Shown here: positions 9,737-18,972 of the stretch, in pieces | Position numbering within the stretch: position 1 is the stretch's first letter | Layout of the letters: each line of letters opens with the position of its first letter | NCBI RefSeq assembly: GCF_017745675.1 | Contig: NZ_JAFLJM010000012.1 | Span: 1 to 64,000 of the forward strand | Origin: Alkalihalobacillus sp. BA299 | Lineage (GTDB): Bacteria; Bacillota; Bacilli; Bacillales; Bacillaceae_F | DNA length: 64,000 bases | Direction of reading: 5' to 3' | Notes under the pieces: generated by a model | The model's database searches: none | What the model was told of the DNA's origin: nothing | Seen by the model: the letters and a program-made list of their open reading frames with translations, nothing else | Position numbers and translations under genes: made by a program

Positions 9737-9765
9737 TTGATTATTTTTTAATAAGGGTGTATATT
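9737..9765 (+). promoter_or_regulatory. Sigma-A promoter of ygaE
   Basis: TTGATT (9737-9742), exactly 17 bases, TATATT (9760-9765), about 60 bases before the ygaE start. The rest of the 9575-9824 interval is AT-rich without other signals. Confidence 0.6.
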
Positions 9766-9824
9766 ACGTCATTGTGCTAGCTTATTTATATTTTAGGTGT
9801 TGTCGATGAAAGGATAGTACGTCT

Positions 9825-10907
9825 ATGAAATTAGGTGCAAGAATTTTTAAAACGGGGTTGGCTATTATTTTATCATTATATTTAGCCATTTGGATTGGAC
9901 TTGATAATCCATCCTATGCGGCACTGGCTGCAACTTTTGCAGTTCAACCTTCCATTTATCGTTCTTTCCAAACGATACTCGAACAAATTCAAGCAAATAT
10001 TATTGGCGCTGTACTTGCAGTTATCTTTGTTCTTACATTCGGACCCGATCCGTTCGTTGTTGGCTTAGTCACTGTGATTGCAATTGCCATTATTATCAAA
10101 CTGAAACTTGAAGCATCAACCATACCATTAGCGATAGTAACAATCATTATAATTATGGAAAGCCCCGTTGAAAACTTTATTGAGTTTTCTTCCATTCGTT
10201 TTCTTCTCATTATCATTGGTGTTTTCGCTGCATTTATCGTCAACTTAGTGTTTATCCCGCCGCGCTATGAAACGAAGCTTTATTATAAGGTCGTCGAATA
10301 CACAGAGCAAACCATTCAATGGACCATGTTATTTATACGAAAAGACGCGGACCATAAAGCGATGCGAAAAGATCAAACGGTTCTTCATGAGAAAATGGTT
10401 AAGCTCGAAAACCTCTTCCTTTTATATAAAGAGGAACGAAATTACTTTATAAAAAATAAATATAGCAAAGCCCGTAAAGTCGTTTTATTTAAACAAATGA
10501 TTATATGTGGACAAAAAATCTCTACTATACTAAAAAGCCTAGACCGCCGTGAAAATGAATTGTTTCATATGCCTGAAAATCTACAGGAATTACTAAAGGA
10601 ACAGTTAAGACGTTTAACAGATTATCATAATCGAATTCTTCTGCGTTACGCAGGAAAAGTACATTCTCAACTAAAACCAGACATTTTAGAAGAAATAGAT
10701 GAAGGAAAAATAACTTTAATGGAAAGTTATTTGGAGTTATATGAGCAAGCGGAAATTAGTAAAGAAGAATGGCTCCACCTTCTCCCCATCATTTCTCACA
10801 TCATGGAATATGAAGAGAAACTAGAACATTTAGACCAGCTTGTCGATAGCTTTTTCACGTATCATAAAAATGAAAATAAAGTACTTATGCAAAAAGAAGA
10901 AGAATAA
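9825..10907 (+). CDS. ygaE: UPF0421/aromatic acid exporter family membrane protein
   Basis: 360 residues, matching B. subtilis YgaE, whose gene also neighbours gsaB. The first 150 residues form five or so hydrophobic segments (for example LAIILSLYLAIWIGL and FLLIIIGVFAAFIVNLVFI). The remaining 200 residues are charged and predicted helical, probably a cytoplasmic domain. This is the ArAE_1-type architecture. The substrate is not known; exporter function is inferred from family. Start supported by GAAAGGATAG upstream. A type B structured repeat begins immediately after the stop codon, with no intervening base. Confidence 0.85.
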   Translation: MKLGARIFKTGLAIILSLYLAIWIGLDNPSYAALAATFAVQPSIYRSFQTILEQIQANIIGAVLAVIFVLTFGPDPFVVGLVTVIAIAIIIKLKLEASTIPLAIVTIIIIMESPVENFIEFSSIRFLLIIIGVFAAFIVNLVFIPPRYETKLYYKVVEYTEQTIQWTMLFIRKDADHKAMRKDQTVLHEKMVKLENLFLLYKEERNYFIKNKYSKARKVVLFKQMIICGQKISTILKSLDRRENELFHMPENLQELLKEQLRRLTDYHNRILLRYAGKVHSQLKPDILEEIDEGKITLMESYLELYEQAEISKEEWLHLLPIISHIMEYEEKLEHLDQLVDSFFTYHKNENKVLMQKEEE

Positions 10908-11030
10908 GAAAAGCTGAAGGTGTCTGCTTATCGGCGACAAGCGCTGGAGGCCCAGCAATTAGTGTCCTGACTTTTGGACACGTTTGATGGACCGAAGCGA
11001 CCTCGAGCCGATGACAACTGCAGCTAGACA
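10908..11030 (+). repeat. Type B structured repeat (single copy)
   Basis: 123 bp, starting GAAAAGC directly after the ygaE stop codon and ending GCAGCTAGACA. P1 is AGGTGTC with GACAACT (one mismatch); P2 is ATCGGC with GCCGAT. Followed by TCATCGAAAAG, the array trailer. Confidence 0.9.
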
Positions 11031-11073
11031 TCATCGAAAAGTTATATTAATTTTTTAAAAAATCCTCTGAGAT

Positions 11074-11101
11074 GTCCCAGGTGAAGTGAATCACTTGGGA
11101 C
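11074..11101. other. Hairpin between ygaE and ygaD
   Basis: GTCCCAGGTGA (11074-11084) pairs with TCACTTGGGAC (11091-11101), with one G-T pair. CTCTGAGA/TCTCTGAG flanks it. Six Ts follow at a distance on the + strand. It separates convergent genes and may terminate one or both. Confidence 0.45.
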
Positions 11102-11306
11102 GTTTCTCTGAGAACTTTTTTGAATGTTTTTGAGCAAGCTTAGCACTCCAAGCTACATTTAGCAGACTTTCTAAAGTGAAAGCGAAATTCTACACTCTTT
11201 ATTTACTTACTATCCATTTCGTTTTATAACCAATCTTCATTGAATAGCTATTACCGTAATTCCCGCTAGCATTAATGCTAAATCTGTAACAGGAGCTTTC
11301 ACTTTA

Positions 11307-13052
11307 CTAATTCAATTGCTGGACTTCGAACAATCTTTTGTAGCTACCATTTTTACTTATTAATTGTTCATGAGTGCCGATTTCTACAACTTTTCCATCT
11401 TCGATCACTACGATACGATCCGCATGAGTAATCGTTGAAAGACGGTGTGCTACGATAAATGTCGTTCGATTTTTGGCCAGTATTTCTAAAGCTTCTTGAA
11501 TATAGTGTTCGCTTTCTAAATCGAGAGCGGATGTTGCTTCATCAAAAATCAGGATTGGGGGGTTTTTCAAAAACACTCTCGCAATGGCAATCCGCTGTTT
11601 TTGACCACCTGAGAGCTTAACTCCTCTTTCACCTACTTCGGTATCATACCCTTTAGGTAAATTCATAATAAAATCATGAGCATTAGCAGCTTTAGCTGCA
11701 GCAACCACTTCTTCATCGGATGCATTTGGGTTTCCCATCAAAATATTCATTTTAACGGTATCGCTAAAAAGAATATTGTCTTGTAGAACCATCCCAATTT
11801 TATCACGTAGACTTTGAACTTTATAATCGCGAATATCTTGTCCATCAATTTCAATACTACCTTCTGTAACATCATAAAAACGAGGGATCAAGCTTATGAT
11901 CGTACTTTTTCCTCCACCACTCATCCCTACGAAGGCTATCGTTTCTCCAGCCTTTACATCTAAATTGAAATCTCTAATTACCGTTAAGCTATCTACTTCA
12001 TATCGAAACGTTACATCTTTAAATGTAATATCACCTTTTACGTACTTTAATGGTGTAGCATAATCCAGGTCGACTATATCATACTTCTCATCCATAAACT
12101 CAAAAACCCGATCCATTGAAGCAATAGCCTGCGTTAACGTTGTTGATGAATTAACGAGCCGTCGTAAAGGATTATAAAGGCGCTCCATATACATGACAAA
12201 AGCCACCATTGCACCAATTTCAAGACTGCCTGAAATGACGAAATAACCAGACACAAAAATGACGAGAAGCGGTGCGACGTCCGTTATAGTATTTACGACA
12301 GCAAAGGTTTTTGCATTCCATCGTGTATGATCAAGAGCTTTTTCAAGAAACTGATTATTACGTTTTGCAAACTGTTTTTTCTCGTAATTTTCCAAGGCAA
12401 AACTTTTAATGACATTCATTCCTTGAATTCTTTCATGAAGATGTCCTTGAACTTCAGCTAGAGCTTGTGAACGAACTCTCGTTAAATGCCTTAGTCGCGA
12501 ATAAAAAAACTTAATGGAAAACCCATAAAGCGGAAACATACATATGGCAACTAGCGCTAACCAAGCATTCATTGAAAACATGATGGCTAATGCAATTAAA
12601 ATAGTAAATAAATCAAGCCATATATTCATAAGTCCAGTGATGACAAAGTTCTTCGTTTGCTCCACATCATGAATCACTCTTGAAATAATTTCTCCAACTT
12701 TTCGATTAGAATAATAACGAAGACTCAATTTTTGAATATGAGAAAATAATTTTTTCCGAATATCATACAATACTTTACTTCCAATCCATTGAGCAAAGTA
12801 CTGCCGATAGTATTCAACTGGTGGTCTCACGACAACAAATATAAAAAACATAATTCCCATGACCCATAATAATTTCGAAACCTTTTCATCTTGCAGCAAC
12901 GCCTCTGCTAATACGATGTCATCTATGACATACTTAACAATAAGCGGGGTCAGTAACGGGATTCCGAACTTGAAAATCCCGATACAAACCGTTAACCCCA
13001 CTACTTTCCAATATGGTTTTACAAACTTTAAATACCTTCTTATAGATCCCAG
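11307..13052 (-). CDS. ygaD: Multidrug-type ABC transporter, fused permease and ATPase
   Basis: Half-transporter with an N-terminal six-helix ABC membrane domain and a C-terminal ATPase: Walker [10 protein letters not shown], signature LSGGQKQR, Walker [14 protein letters not shown]-loop AHRLST. The first ATG/GTG-type start in frame is a GTG at 13001, but conserved coding continues upstream as [17 protein letters not shown], which matches the YgaD N-terminus. The frame is stopped by TAA 6 bases further up. The only codon in the right place is CTG at 13050-13052, giving 581 residues against about 580 for B. subtilis YgaD. Exports lipids or drugs as a homodimer by family analogy. Neighbour ygaC is transcribed in the same direction. 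Confidence 0.88.
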   Translation of the reverse strand: MGSIRRYLKFVKPYWKVVGLTVCIGIFKFGIPLLTPLIVKYVIDDIVLAEALLQDEKVSKLLWVMGIMFFIFVVVRPPVEYYRQYFAQWIGSKVLYDIRKKLFSHIQKLSLRYYSNRKVGEIISRVIHDVEQTKNFVITGLMNIWLDLFTILIALAIMFSMNAWLALVAICMFPLYGFSIKFFYSRLRHLTRVRSQALAEVQGHLHERIQGMNVIKSFALENYEKKQFAKRNNQFLEKALDHTRWNAKTFAVVNTITDVAPLLVIFVSGYFVISGSLEIGAMVAFVMYMERLYNPLRRLVNSSTTLTQAIASMDRVFEFMDEKYDIVDLDYATPLKYVKGDITFKDVTFRYEVDSLTVIRDFNLDVKAGETIAFVGMSGGGKSTIISLIPRFYDVTEGSIEIDGQDIRDYKVQSLRDKIGMVLQDNILFSDTVKMNILMGNPNASDEEVVAAAKAANAHDFIMNLPKGYDTEVGERGVKLSGGQKQRIAIARVFLKNPPILIFDEATSALDLESEHYIQEALEILAKNRTTFIVAHRLSTITHADRIVVIEDGKVVEIGTHEQLISKNGSYKRLFEVQQLN

Positions 13053-13212
13053 TCCTTATCCCCCCATATTCTTTAATAAAAATTATAGTTAATGCATTGA
13101 AAACAAAAGGCGACTCAAATATAAAGTATCAGGCACCTTTTCATGTATAGATGCTACCTACTGGTTGCACCATATTCAAGAATAGGAGCACAGATACTTA
13201 TTGAGTCAGCCT

Positions 13213-13743
13213 CTACAGTCGGTATTGTAAAAATCGTTCATACCACATTTCAACAAATTGAGGAGCAAACGGTCCTTTTCGTTGATGGATCCAGGAAACA
13301 AGCTCTTCGACATTACGCTCTAAAATTTGATCGAGTTGCTCTGGATAGTTCATTTGTTTTCGATGAACAGCATACTCATCTTCATCTAAAAGCTTGTATG
13401 TCATATCAGGAAAAACTTTTATGTCTAAATCATAGTCAATATACTTTAACGCTTCTTCATCCCATGTAAAGGGGGAACCTAAATTGCAGTAATAGTAAAT
13501 CCCGTCGGATCTGATCATACCAATCGTATTAAACCAATGATTGGCATCAAAATAACATATTGCTGGCTCACGTGTCCGCCATTGACGGCCATCTGCTTCC
13601 TTCACTAATATACGGTCATTACCACCAATTACTACTTTTGACGTCCCCTTTAGAACAACAGTTTCTTCCCAAACACGATGAATGAAGCCGTTGTGCTTAT
13701 AACTCTGGATTTCGATAACACTTCCAGTCTTGGGGAAACCCAT
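13213..13743 (-). CDS. ygaC: DUF402 nucleoside di/triphosphatase-like protein
   Basis: 176 residues, the same length as B. subtilis YgaC (UPF0374/DUF402). Conserved features: [10 protein letters not shown], the WFNTIGM stretch, the [10 protein letters not shown] segment, and the acidic [11 protein letters not shown] run that supplies metal-binding Asp/Glu in characterised DUF402 nucleotide phosphatases such as staphylococcal Ntdp. Cytoplasmic. GAAAGGAG ribosome site 7 bases from ATG. Adjacent DUF3939-like gene begins 18 bases upstream in the same direction. The nucleotidase role is inference from the family. Confidence 0.88.
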   Translation of the reverse strand: MGFPKTGSVIEIQSYKHNGFIHRVWEETVVLKGTSKVVIGGNDRILVKEADGRQWRTREPAICYFDANHWFNTIGMIRSDGIYYYCNLGSPFTWDEEALKYIDYDLDIKVFPDMTYKLLDEDEYAVHRKQMNYPEQLDQILERNVEELVSWIHQRKGPFAPQFVEMWYERFLQYRL

Positions 13744-13761
13744 GTATTACTCCTTTCTCGC

Positions 13762-14211
13762 TTAACGATTTGGACGCCGGTGTGAAACTAGTCGATCATC
13801 AGGATCGATATATAAAGGATAATCTGGCTCTTCATGATGTAAATATTCCTTAATTAGAAAGTAATTAATTCGAAATGCTGGATCACCGGGTATCACTGGT
13901 ATTTCGTGCTTCTCTTTGATATATTGATCGACTGCAACTTGTACTTTATCCATTGTTCTTGCCTTTTCAGCGTCTTCAAATACTTCAAACGTCTCTTTTG
14001 ACATATAAAATTTTTGTTTCGGTATACCTTTTAAAATACTTTTTAACAATTCAAAGTTAATGGAATAATCATCGAGAACTAACGAACGTAATGATATTCC
14101 TATTGGCATATCACTGGCACATTGCTTAATAGCCTGTCTAACTTCGTCAATTGTTACTTCAATTTCCTGATGTTTTTCTTCCTCCTTTTTACGTTTCTTT
14201 TTCCAAAACAT
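13762..14211 (-). CDS. DUF3939-like protein
   Basis: 149 residues with a lysine/glutamate-rich start (FWKKKRKKEEEKHQEIE) followed by a compact mixed domain. The central part (VAVDQYIKEKHEIPVIPGDP) and the C-terminal YPLYIDPDDRLVSHRRP resemble the Bacillus DUF3939 family as I recall it. No signal peptide or membrane segment. Good ribosome site AAGGAGAAACGTA before ATG. It lies just upstream of ygaC and is probably cotranscribed with it. Function unknown. Confidence 0.65.
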   Translation of the reverse strand: MFWKKKRKKEEEKHQEIEVTIDEVRQAIKQCASDMPIGISLRSLVLDDYSINFELLKSILKGIPKQKFYMSKETFEVFEDAEKARTMDKVQVAVDQYIKEKHEIPVIPGDPAFRINYFLIKEYLHHEEPDYPLYIDPDDRLVSHRRPNR

Positions 14212-14463
14212 TACGTTTCTCCTTCCTAAAGAAGCTGTTGAACTAAACCACCTATTTCGCCTTCAAAAAAGTTTTATCTATATTATTATACATTTTTCAA
14301 ATTTATTTTAAAATGAATAAGATAATTATTTATTTTCTCATTTTAAACTGTAGTAAAACGTCCACTTTGACTCAATATGCTTTATGAGAGGATTTTGTAT
14401 CTTTTATAAAAAAATTAATTACTGATTATGGGAATGATTTGAACTAAAATGGTTCCTCCAACT

Positions 14464-14499
14464 AAAAAAAGACACTTTCTGAACGTCTCTCAGAAAGTG
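14464..14499 (-). terminator. Intrinsic terminator of sspE
   Basis: CACTTTCTGA (14473-14482) pairs with TCAGAAAGTG (14490-14499). On the minus strand it is followed by seven Ts (14464-14470). Confidence 0.88.
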
Positions 14500-14517
14500 C
14501 CTTGCGTCAATAAATGA

Positions 14518-14715
14518 TTATTGACTTTGTTGATTTGGATTTGCTTGTTGTTGCTTGCGTGCAGCTGATTGCTGGTTTTGCTGACGTACTTTTTGTGCGT
14601 CAGTTTCACTAGCAAATTCAGTGTTAAAGCTTTGCCCTTGAGCTGATGCAGCGTTTTGCTGTCTCACCTTTTGAGCGTTAGTTTTTGAAGCTTGATTTTG
14701 TTGGTTGTTATTCAT
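14518..14715 (-). CDS. sspE: Gamma-type small acid-soluble spore protein
   Basis: 65 residues, very rich in Gln, Asn and Ala, with no hydrophobic core. Contains two related blocks ending in NAQKVRQQN and DAQKVRQQN, and the FNTEFASET motif, which is the germination-protease-type site of gamma SASPs. Stored in the spore core as an amino-acid reserve. The ATG at 14715 is chosen because GGAGGTGAG lies 4-5 bases upstream; an in-frame GTG 15 bases earlier lies inside that ribosome site. Shorter than B. subtilis SspE (84). sspE lies next to this gene group in B. subtilis too. Confidence 0.9.
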   Translation of the reverse strand: MNNNQQNQASKTNAQKVRQQNAASAQGQSFNTEFASETDAQKVRQQNQQSAARKQQQANPNQQSQ

Positions 14716-14916
14716 GAGTCTCACCTCCACAAGAATTAATTTGTCCTGGAGGTCAACATTTTATCCATAAAATTTTTACTTAAATATAATTTCTCTCCCA
14801 GTATATTATCTAACTTTTATTCCGTTAGTTACTTTTACCACTTCAATGCTGCCCTGCATAGGACACATCCACTACAGAAACACTATAGATACTTATAAAA
14901 TAAGGAGGACATATGA

Positions 14917-15138
14917 ATGTACGTAGGACGTGACATGACTGAATTATCAATGATGCCAAAGAAAGATTGGTCTGATAAAGAATTAGCTCACTTTCATAAA
15001 AGCTTACAACAAATGACACCATACTTAAATTCTGAAGGAGTAACAATACACCGTGAAATTATTAAAGAAATTGAACAAAGAGGTGGTTTTAACCGAGAAG
15101 CTGATTATGAACATGGTAGCCAACTTCATTATGATTAA
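14917..15138 (+). CDS. yfhS: Small conserved protein, YfhS-like
   Basis: 73 residues, hydrophilic, beginning YVGRDMTELSMM and containing IIKEIEQRGGFNREADYEHG. This resembles B. subtilis YfhS, which lies in the same syntenic interval. Ribosome site AAGGAGGAC, 8 bases before ATG; an ATG 4 bases earlier is in another frame and stops quickly. A repeat array begins 3 bases after the stop. Function unknown. Confidence 0.75.
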   Translation: MYVGRDMTELSMMPKKDWSDKELAHFHKSLQQMTPYLNSEGVTIHREIIKEIEQRGGFNREADYEHGSQLHYD

Positions 15139-15141
15139 TAT

Positions 15142-15289
15142 GAAAAGCGGAAGCGCCCGTTTACCGACGTACGGACTGGACTGAACCACAGGAGATAAAG
15201 GAAACACAATGAACGTTAGTGAATTGATGTTGACTTATCGTACGGCGGTGAGGGAAGTCTCGTTAGTCGGTGGGCGCTGCAGCTAGACA
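15142..15289 (+). repeat. Type A structured repeat (full, 148 bp)
   Basis: P1 AGCGCCC with GGGCGCT; P2 ACCGAC with GTCGGT, both perfect. First member of an A-A-B array directly after yfhS. Confidence 0.92.
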
Positions 15290-15290
15290 A

Positions 15291-15439
15291 GAAAAGCGGA
15301 AGCGCCCGTTCAGCGGCGTATGGACTGGAGCCCCACCGTATGAGATAAAGGAAACACGCAGAGCGAAAGCGAGGCGATGTTGAATTATCGTAAGGAGGGG
15401 GAGCGAAGTCCACTAGACGCTGGGCGCTGCAGCTAGACA
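15291..15439 (+). repeat. Type A structured repeat (full)
   Basis: P1 AGCGCCC with GGGCGCT. P2 AGCGGC with GACGCT has one mismatch. Separated from the previous copy by a single base. Confidence 0.92.
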
Positions 15440-15440
15440 A

Positions 15441-15564
15441 GAAAAGCGGAAGGTGTCTGCTTATTGGCGACAAGCGCTGGAGGGCCAGCATTTAGTGTCC
15501 TGATCTTTTGGACACGTTTGCTGGATCGAAGCGATCTCGGGCAGATGACACCTGTAGCTAGACA
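15441..15564 (+). repeat. Type B structured repeat (full, 124 bp)
   Basis: P1 AGGTGTC with GACACCT is perfect. Internal hairpins GTGTCC/GGACAC and a GCTGG...CCAGC stem are present. P2 is degraded in this copy. Followed by TCCTAAAAA, a trailer variant. Confidence 0.9.
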
Positions 15565-15593
15565 TCCTAAAAATTTATATTCCTTAACTAAAA

Positions 15594-15692
15594 AGGCTAA
15601 CTCTCTAATGTCCCCTTTTAGTCCCACGATAAGAACCTACATTTATCGTAAACCGTGGGTCTTATCTACGAGATTGAGTTAGCCTCTTTTTT
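15594..15692. terminator. Large nested hairpin, probable bidirectional terminator
   Basis: Outer arms AGGCTAACTC (15594-15603) and GAGTTAGCCT (15676-15685) enclose about 72 bases that contain a CCCACG/CGTGGG stem and two alternative partners for GATAAGA. T-runs follow on both strands. It sits about 90 bases before the aminotransferase start. The size and alternative pairings would also suit an attenuator. Confidence 0.6.
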
Positions 15693-15782
15693 GTGAATCT
15701 TAATAAATATAAGTGAAATGGATAGGCATATGTTTTATTTTCCGTTAGACTATTTTGTAAAAGCATGTTTGGGGGATGAACA

Positions 15783-16934
15783 ATGATAACACCATCACGA
15801 AGATTAAATCACTTAACGACAAGCGTCTTTTCTGAAATGGCGCAACGAAAAAAAGAAAAAATCAGTCAAGGAATAGATATGATTGATTTAAGTATTGGTA
15901 GTCCAGACTTACCACCGCCACTCAGCGTAAGAAAATATTTTGCAAATGAAGTACTCCATGACGACTCCTATCAGTATGCCATCAATAGCACTCAAACATT
16001 TAATGAAGCCGTTGTTTATTTCTATAGAGAAAGATATGATGTTGAAATTCAACCTTCAGAAGTCCTTCAGCTTATGGGCTCACAAGATGGATTAGCACAT
16101 ATCGCTCTAGCCTATCTAGATAAAGGTGACGTAATTATCGTTCCTGACCCTGGATATCCAATCTATTCAGCTTGTGCTCATATTGCTGGTGCTGAGCTTT
16201 ACTACCTTCCTTATACGGAGGAAAATCAATTTATGCCAGACCTAAACTCCATACCAGAAGACATCCGAACACGTGCAAAGTTAATGATTACAAACTATCC
16301 AGGAAATCCAACGGCTGCGCTTGCGGATCGCAGCTATTTTGAAAAGCTTATTCATTTTGGGTTAGACCATAATATTTTAATCATCCATGATTTCGCATAT
16401 TCTGAACTTATTTTTGACGGGAGAACACCGTTAAGTATTTTTTCTATTCCTGGTGCTGAAAAAACGGCAATTGAATTTAATTCTTTATCCAAAAGTTTTA
16501 ATATGGCTGGTGCAAGAATTGGATATGTTATCGGTGACACAAACTTTCTAAATCCCCTCGCCGTGCTAAAATCTCATTTAGACTACGGGGTCTTTTTGCC
16601 GGTGCAAAAGGCAGCTGTTGAAGCCCTAACTGGAGACTTCTCTTTTTTAGAAAAGCATTGTCAAACCTATGAACAAAGACGAAATGTATTTATGAATGCA
16701 CTTAAAGACATTGGTTGGAACGTTCGCCAACCTGATGGAGGTATGTTTGTATGGGCTAAAGTTCCTGAACAATATACATCAATGTCATTTTCACTTGCTG
16801 CATTAGATGCTGGAGTTGTAGTTACACCTGGAAATGCATTTGGTCGTGCGGGTGAAGGCTATGTGCGAATTGCCTTAGTCCAAAAAGAAGAGCAGCTAAT
16901 AGAAGCAGCCAATCGGTTAAAATTGATTTTATAG
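15783..16934 (+). CDS. Class I/II PLP aminotransferase
   Basis: 383 residues of fold-type I. Motifs in order: DLSIGSPDLPPP near the N-terminus, NYPGNPTAA, IHDFAYSEL with the PLP-binding Asp/Tyr, and NSLSKSFNMAGARIGY carrying the Schiff-base lysine. The C-terminal GYVRIAL arginine binds the substrate carboxylate. Closest in style to LL-diaminopimelate/aspartate-like aminotransferases found as extra copies in Bacillus. Exact substrate cannot be read. Start supported by GGGGGATGAACA. A quinone-oxidoreductase gene follows 17 bases later, so the two are probably cotranscribed. Confidence 0.85.
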   Translation: MITPSRRLNHLTTSVFSEMAQRKKEKISQGIDMIDLSIGSPDLPPPLSVRKYFANEVLHDDSYQYAINSTQTFNEAVVYFYRERYDVEIQPSEVLQLMGSQDGLAHIALAYLDKGDVIIVPDPGYPIYSACAHIAGAELYYLPYTEENQFMPDLNSIPEDIRTRAKLMITNYPGNPTAALADRSYFEKLIHFGLDHNILIIHDFAYSELIFDGRTPLSIFSIPGAEKTAIEFNSLSKSFNMAGARIGYVIGDTNFLNPLAVLKSHLDYGVFLPVQKAAVEALTGDFSFLEKHCQTYEQRRNVFMNALKDIGWNVRQPDGGMFVWAKVPEQYTSMSFSLAALDAGVVVTPGNAFGRAGEGYVRIALVQKEEQLIEAANRLKLIL

Positions 16935-16951
16935 GAGGAGAAGCGAAAGGA

Positions 16952-17926
16952 ATGGTTATAAAAATGAAAGCAGTTGTTTATCAAAAATACGGTGGACCTG
17001 AAGTCCTTGAAATAATTGAAGTAGAAAAACCAAATCCACAGCCTGGTGAAGTTATTGTCAAAGTAGGAGCTAGTGGAATTAATCCAGTCGATACATATTT
17101 TCGTTCGGGTATCCGTCCTGTCGATCACTTTCCTTATATCCCGCATTTTGACCTAGGTGGGTCAATCGTTGACGTAGGAGAAAACGTAACGAAATGGAAA
17201 GTGGGCGATCGTGTTTGGGGTACTAATATTAAAGGTACAGCGGCAGAGTACGTTTCTGTTCCAGAAGAAAAACTTTTTCCACTTGCTAGTCATTTAAGTG
17301 AAGAAGATGGTGCTGCACTCTCAATGGCTTTCATGACTGCTTATTTAGCCCTTTTTGACCGCGCTCAGCTAAAAAGGGGAGAAACCGTTTTAATTTACGG
17401 TGCAGCAGGTGCTGTTGGAAATGCAGCAGTACAACTTGCAAAGCAACATGGAGCAAATGTTATCGCTACGGCTAGTTCACCTGAAAAAGCAAAAATTGCG
17501 AGTGATGCAGGTGCTGATGAAGTAATCCTATATACTGAAACAAATGTAGTGGATGCCGTTAAAGAGAGGACTGACAATCAAGGCGTCCCAGTAATCCTTG
17601 ATATGTCATTAAGCGAAAATATGGAGACAGACTTCGAAGTTTTATCAAATGGCGGAAGAATTGTCGCGATCGGTTCACCAAAAAATAATACACCTACTCT
17701 ACCATGGCGACTACTCAATATGAAAAATGCAGCATTATTAGGCGTACTATTATTTACAACACCATCCGAACAGTTAATAAATGCAGGTGAAAACATCTCT
17801 AACCTTTTTGCTGAAAAAAAGCTATTCACTCATATTGCTAAAGTATTCGACTTTAAAGAAGCGAGTGAAGCTCATGTAGCTCTAGAAAGCAAAAAATATA
17901 ATGGTAATATATTAATAAAACCGTAA
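16952..17926 (+). CDS. Zinc-independent quinone oxidoreductase, MDR superfamily
   Basis: About 324 residues. GroES-like domain (YGGPEVLEI, GINPVDTYFR) followed by a Rossmann domain with YGAAGAVGNAAVQLAK, the NADPH-binding glycine motif of zeta-crystallin/Qor-type enzymes. No zinc-binding cysteines. Catalyses NADPH-dependent one-electron quinone or enone reduction by family. Two starts are possible: ATG at 16952, 11 bases from GGAGGAG, or ATG at 16964, which gives the family-typical MKAVVYQKYGG N-terminus. The second may be the true one. Directly follows the aminotransferase. Confidence 0.85.
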   Translation: MVIKMKAVVYQKYGGPEVLEIIEVEKPNPQPGEVIVKVGASGINPVDTYFRSGIRPVDHFPYIPHFDLGGSIVDVGENVTKWKVGDRVWGTNIKGTAAEYVSVPEEKLFPLASHLSEEDGAALSMAFMTAYLALFDRAQLKRGETVLIYGAAGAVGNAAVQLAKQHGANVIATASSPEKAKIASDAGADEVILYTETNVVDAVKERTDNQGVPVILDMSLSENMETDFEVLSNGGRIVAIGSPKNNTPTLPWRLLNMKNAALLGVLLFTTPSEQLINAGENISNLFAEKKLFTHIAKVFDFKEASEAHVALESKKYNGNILIKP

Positions 17927-17987
17927 CGTATGTTTATTATTACTCCCTCTTGCAAAACCTAACAAAAATGAGGTAAGGGGGAGTATT

Positions 17988-18326
17988 TTGGTGAAAAAAG
18001 AAGTTTACTACGTCAATCTAAACCCAATTAGTATGGACAACATTAGTCGAACACCTGTACAGGATGGGCAAATGATTGAATATGAAATTGAAGCTTCAGA
18101 CGAACAATACAGAGAATTACAAGAATTATTAAAAGAAGTTCAAGCTCATGATTTAGAGTTATCCGATTTATTTACATTCAAACACTTTAATGAGGAGTTT
18201 GCCGAGGCAGATCGGCGCGAAACTCAACGCGGACTAAATCAAATTTATCGAAAAATCTATGAACTAGGCACTCCTCAAACCAAACAAGCTCTCGAAGAAA
18301 TTCATCTAATGGAAAATGATGAATAA
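17988..18326 (+). CDS. Conserved hypothetical protein, acidic
   Basis: 112 residues. The likely start is the GTG at 17991 rather than the TTG before it, since AAGGGGG lies 9-10 bases upstream. Sequence begins KKEVYYVNLNPISMDN and is mostly helical, rich in Glu; it ends in LGTPQTKQALEEIHLM. No membrane segment, signal or known motif. I have the impression of a Bacillus family of unknown function but cannot name it. A terminator follows within 50 bases. Confidence 0.6.
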   Translation: MVKKEVYYVNLNPISMDNISRTPVQDGQMIEYEIEASDEQYRELQELLKEVQAHDLELSDLFTFKHFNEEFAEADRRETQRGLNQIYRKIYELGTPQTKQALEEIHLMENDE

Positions 18327-18373
18327 ATTCATAAACTTATGTAGCTTCATACAAAAAATTATCATGATAAAGA

Positions 18374-18416
18374 AGAGGCTGACTTTGTACCTTCTCCATT
18401 TTCAGCCTCTTTTTTA
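18374..18416. terminator. Terminator between convergent genes
   Basis: AGAGGCTGA (18374-18382) pairs with TCAGCCTCT (18402-18410) and is followed by Ts on the + strand. It can serve the hypothetical gene and perhaps the convergent transporter operon. Confidence 0.85.
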
Positions 18417-18441
18417 TTATTTTTAGTTGTTTACAGTTCAG

Positions 18442-18972
18442 TCAACCTAAAAACACCGCTCCATAGACTAGTGCTCCTGCGATGACTAGAGCCGGATGAA
18501 CTTTCCACTTTTCTAAAAGGAAATAACTAACAATGATTAGCAATCCTGTTTGCCATATTCCTGTCGCTTCATAGGAAGAGGAAAAAAAACGATAGGCTAA
18601 TACACCCAAAAGTACGGCGATTGTCGGACGAATTAACATAGTCATTTTTTTCACTTTAGGTGAATGACGGAATTTATATAACAAACTTAATAATGCAATC
18701 ATTAATATGAGTGAAGGTGCTACAGTAGCAAATACACCAACGATTGCTCCGAGTACTCCACCTTGTTCAAAACCAACAAATCCAGCCATTTTCGGAGCAA
18801 TTGGACCTGGTAATGCATTACCTAGAGCAAGTACTTCTCCAAACTCATCTACTGTCATCCATCCGTATCGATGGACCACTTCATGTTCAATTAACGGGAT
18901 CGAAGCCGGACCTCCGCCATAGCCAATAATCCCAGGTATAAAGAATGCAATAAAGATCTCAATATAAATCAT
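18442..18972 (-). CDS. Chromate-transporter family subunit (short CHR, second gene)
   Basis: 176 residues, one CHR domain only. It starts with FIAFFIPGIIGYGGGPASIPL, the conserved GGGPASIP motif, followed by GNALPGPIAPKMAGFVG and about five membrane segments. Together with the overlapping upstream gene (ATGA overlap) it forms the two-gene split version of ChrA, as in B. subtilis ywrA/ywrB. Such pairs work together in chromate or sulfate-like anion transport; the physiological substrate is often not chromate. The two proteins are paralogous to each other. Confidence 0.85.
   Translation of the reverse strand: MIYIEIFIAFFIPGIIGYGGGPASIPLIEHEVVHRYGWMTVDEFGEVLALGNALPGPIAPKMAGFVGFEQGGVLGAIVGVFATVAPSLILMIALLSLLYKFRHSPKVKKMTMLIRPTIAVLLGVLAYRFFSSSYEATGIWQTGLLIIVSYFLLEKWKVHPALVIAGALVYGAVFLG

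Noticed and set aside
13143..13469. 108-codon + strand ORF opposite ygaC
   Set aside because: Lies antisense to a well-supported DUF402 gene and has no ribosome site or recognisable product.
15216..15682. Overlapping ORFs with proline/serine-rich products in both directions over the repeat arrays (also at 30619-31276 and 43946-44170)
   Set aside because: They are translations of the structured repeats themselves, lack ribosome sites and differ only as the repeats differ.
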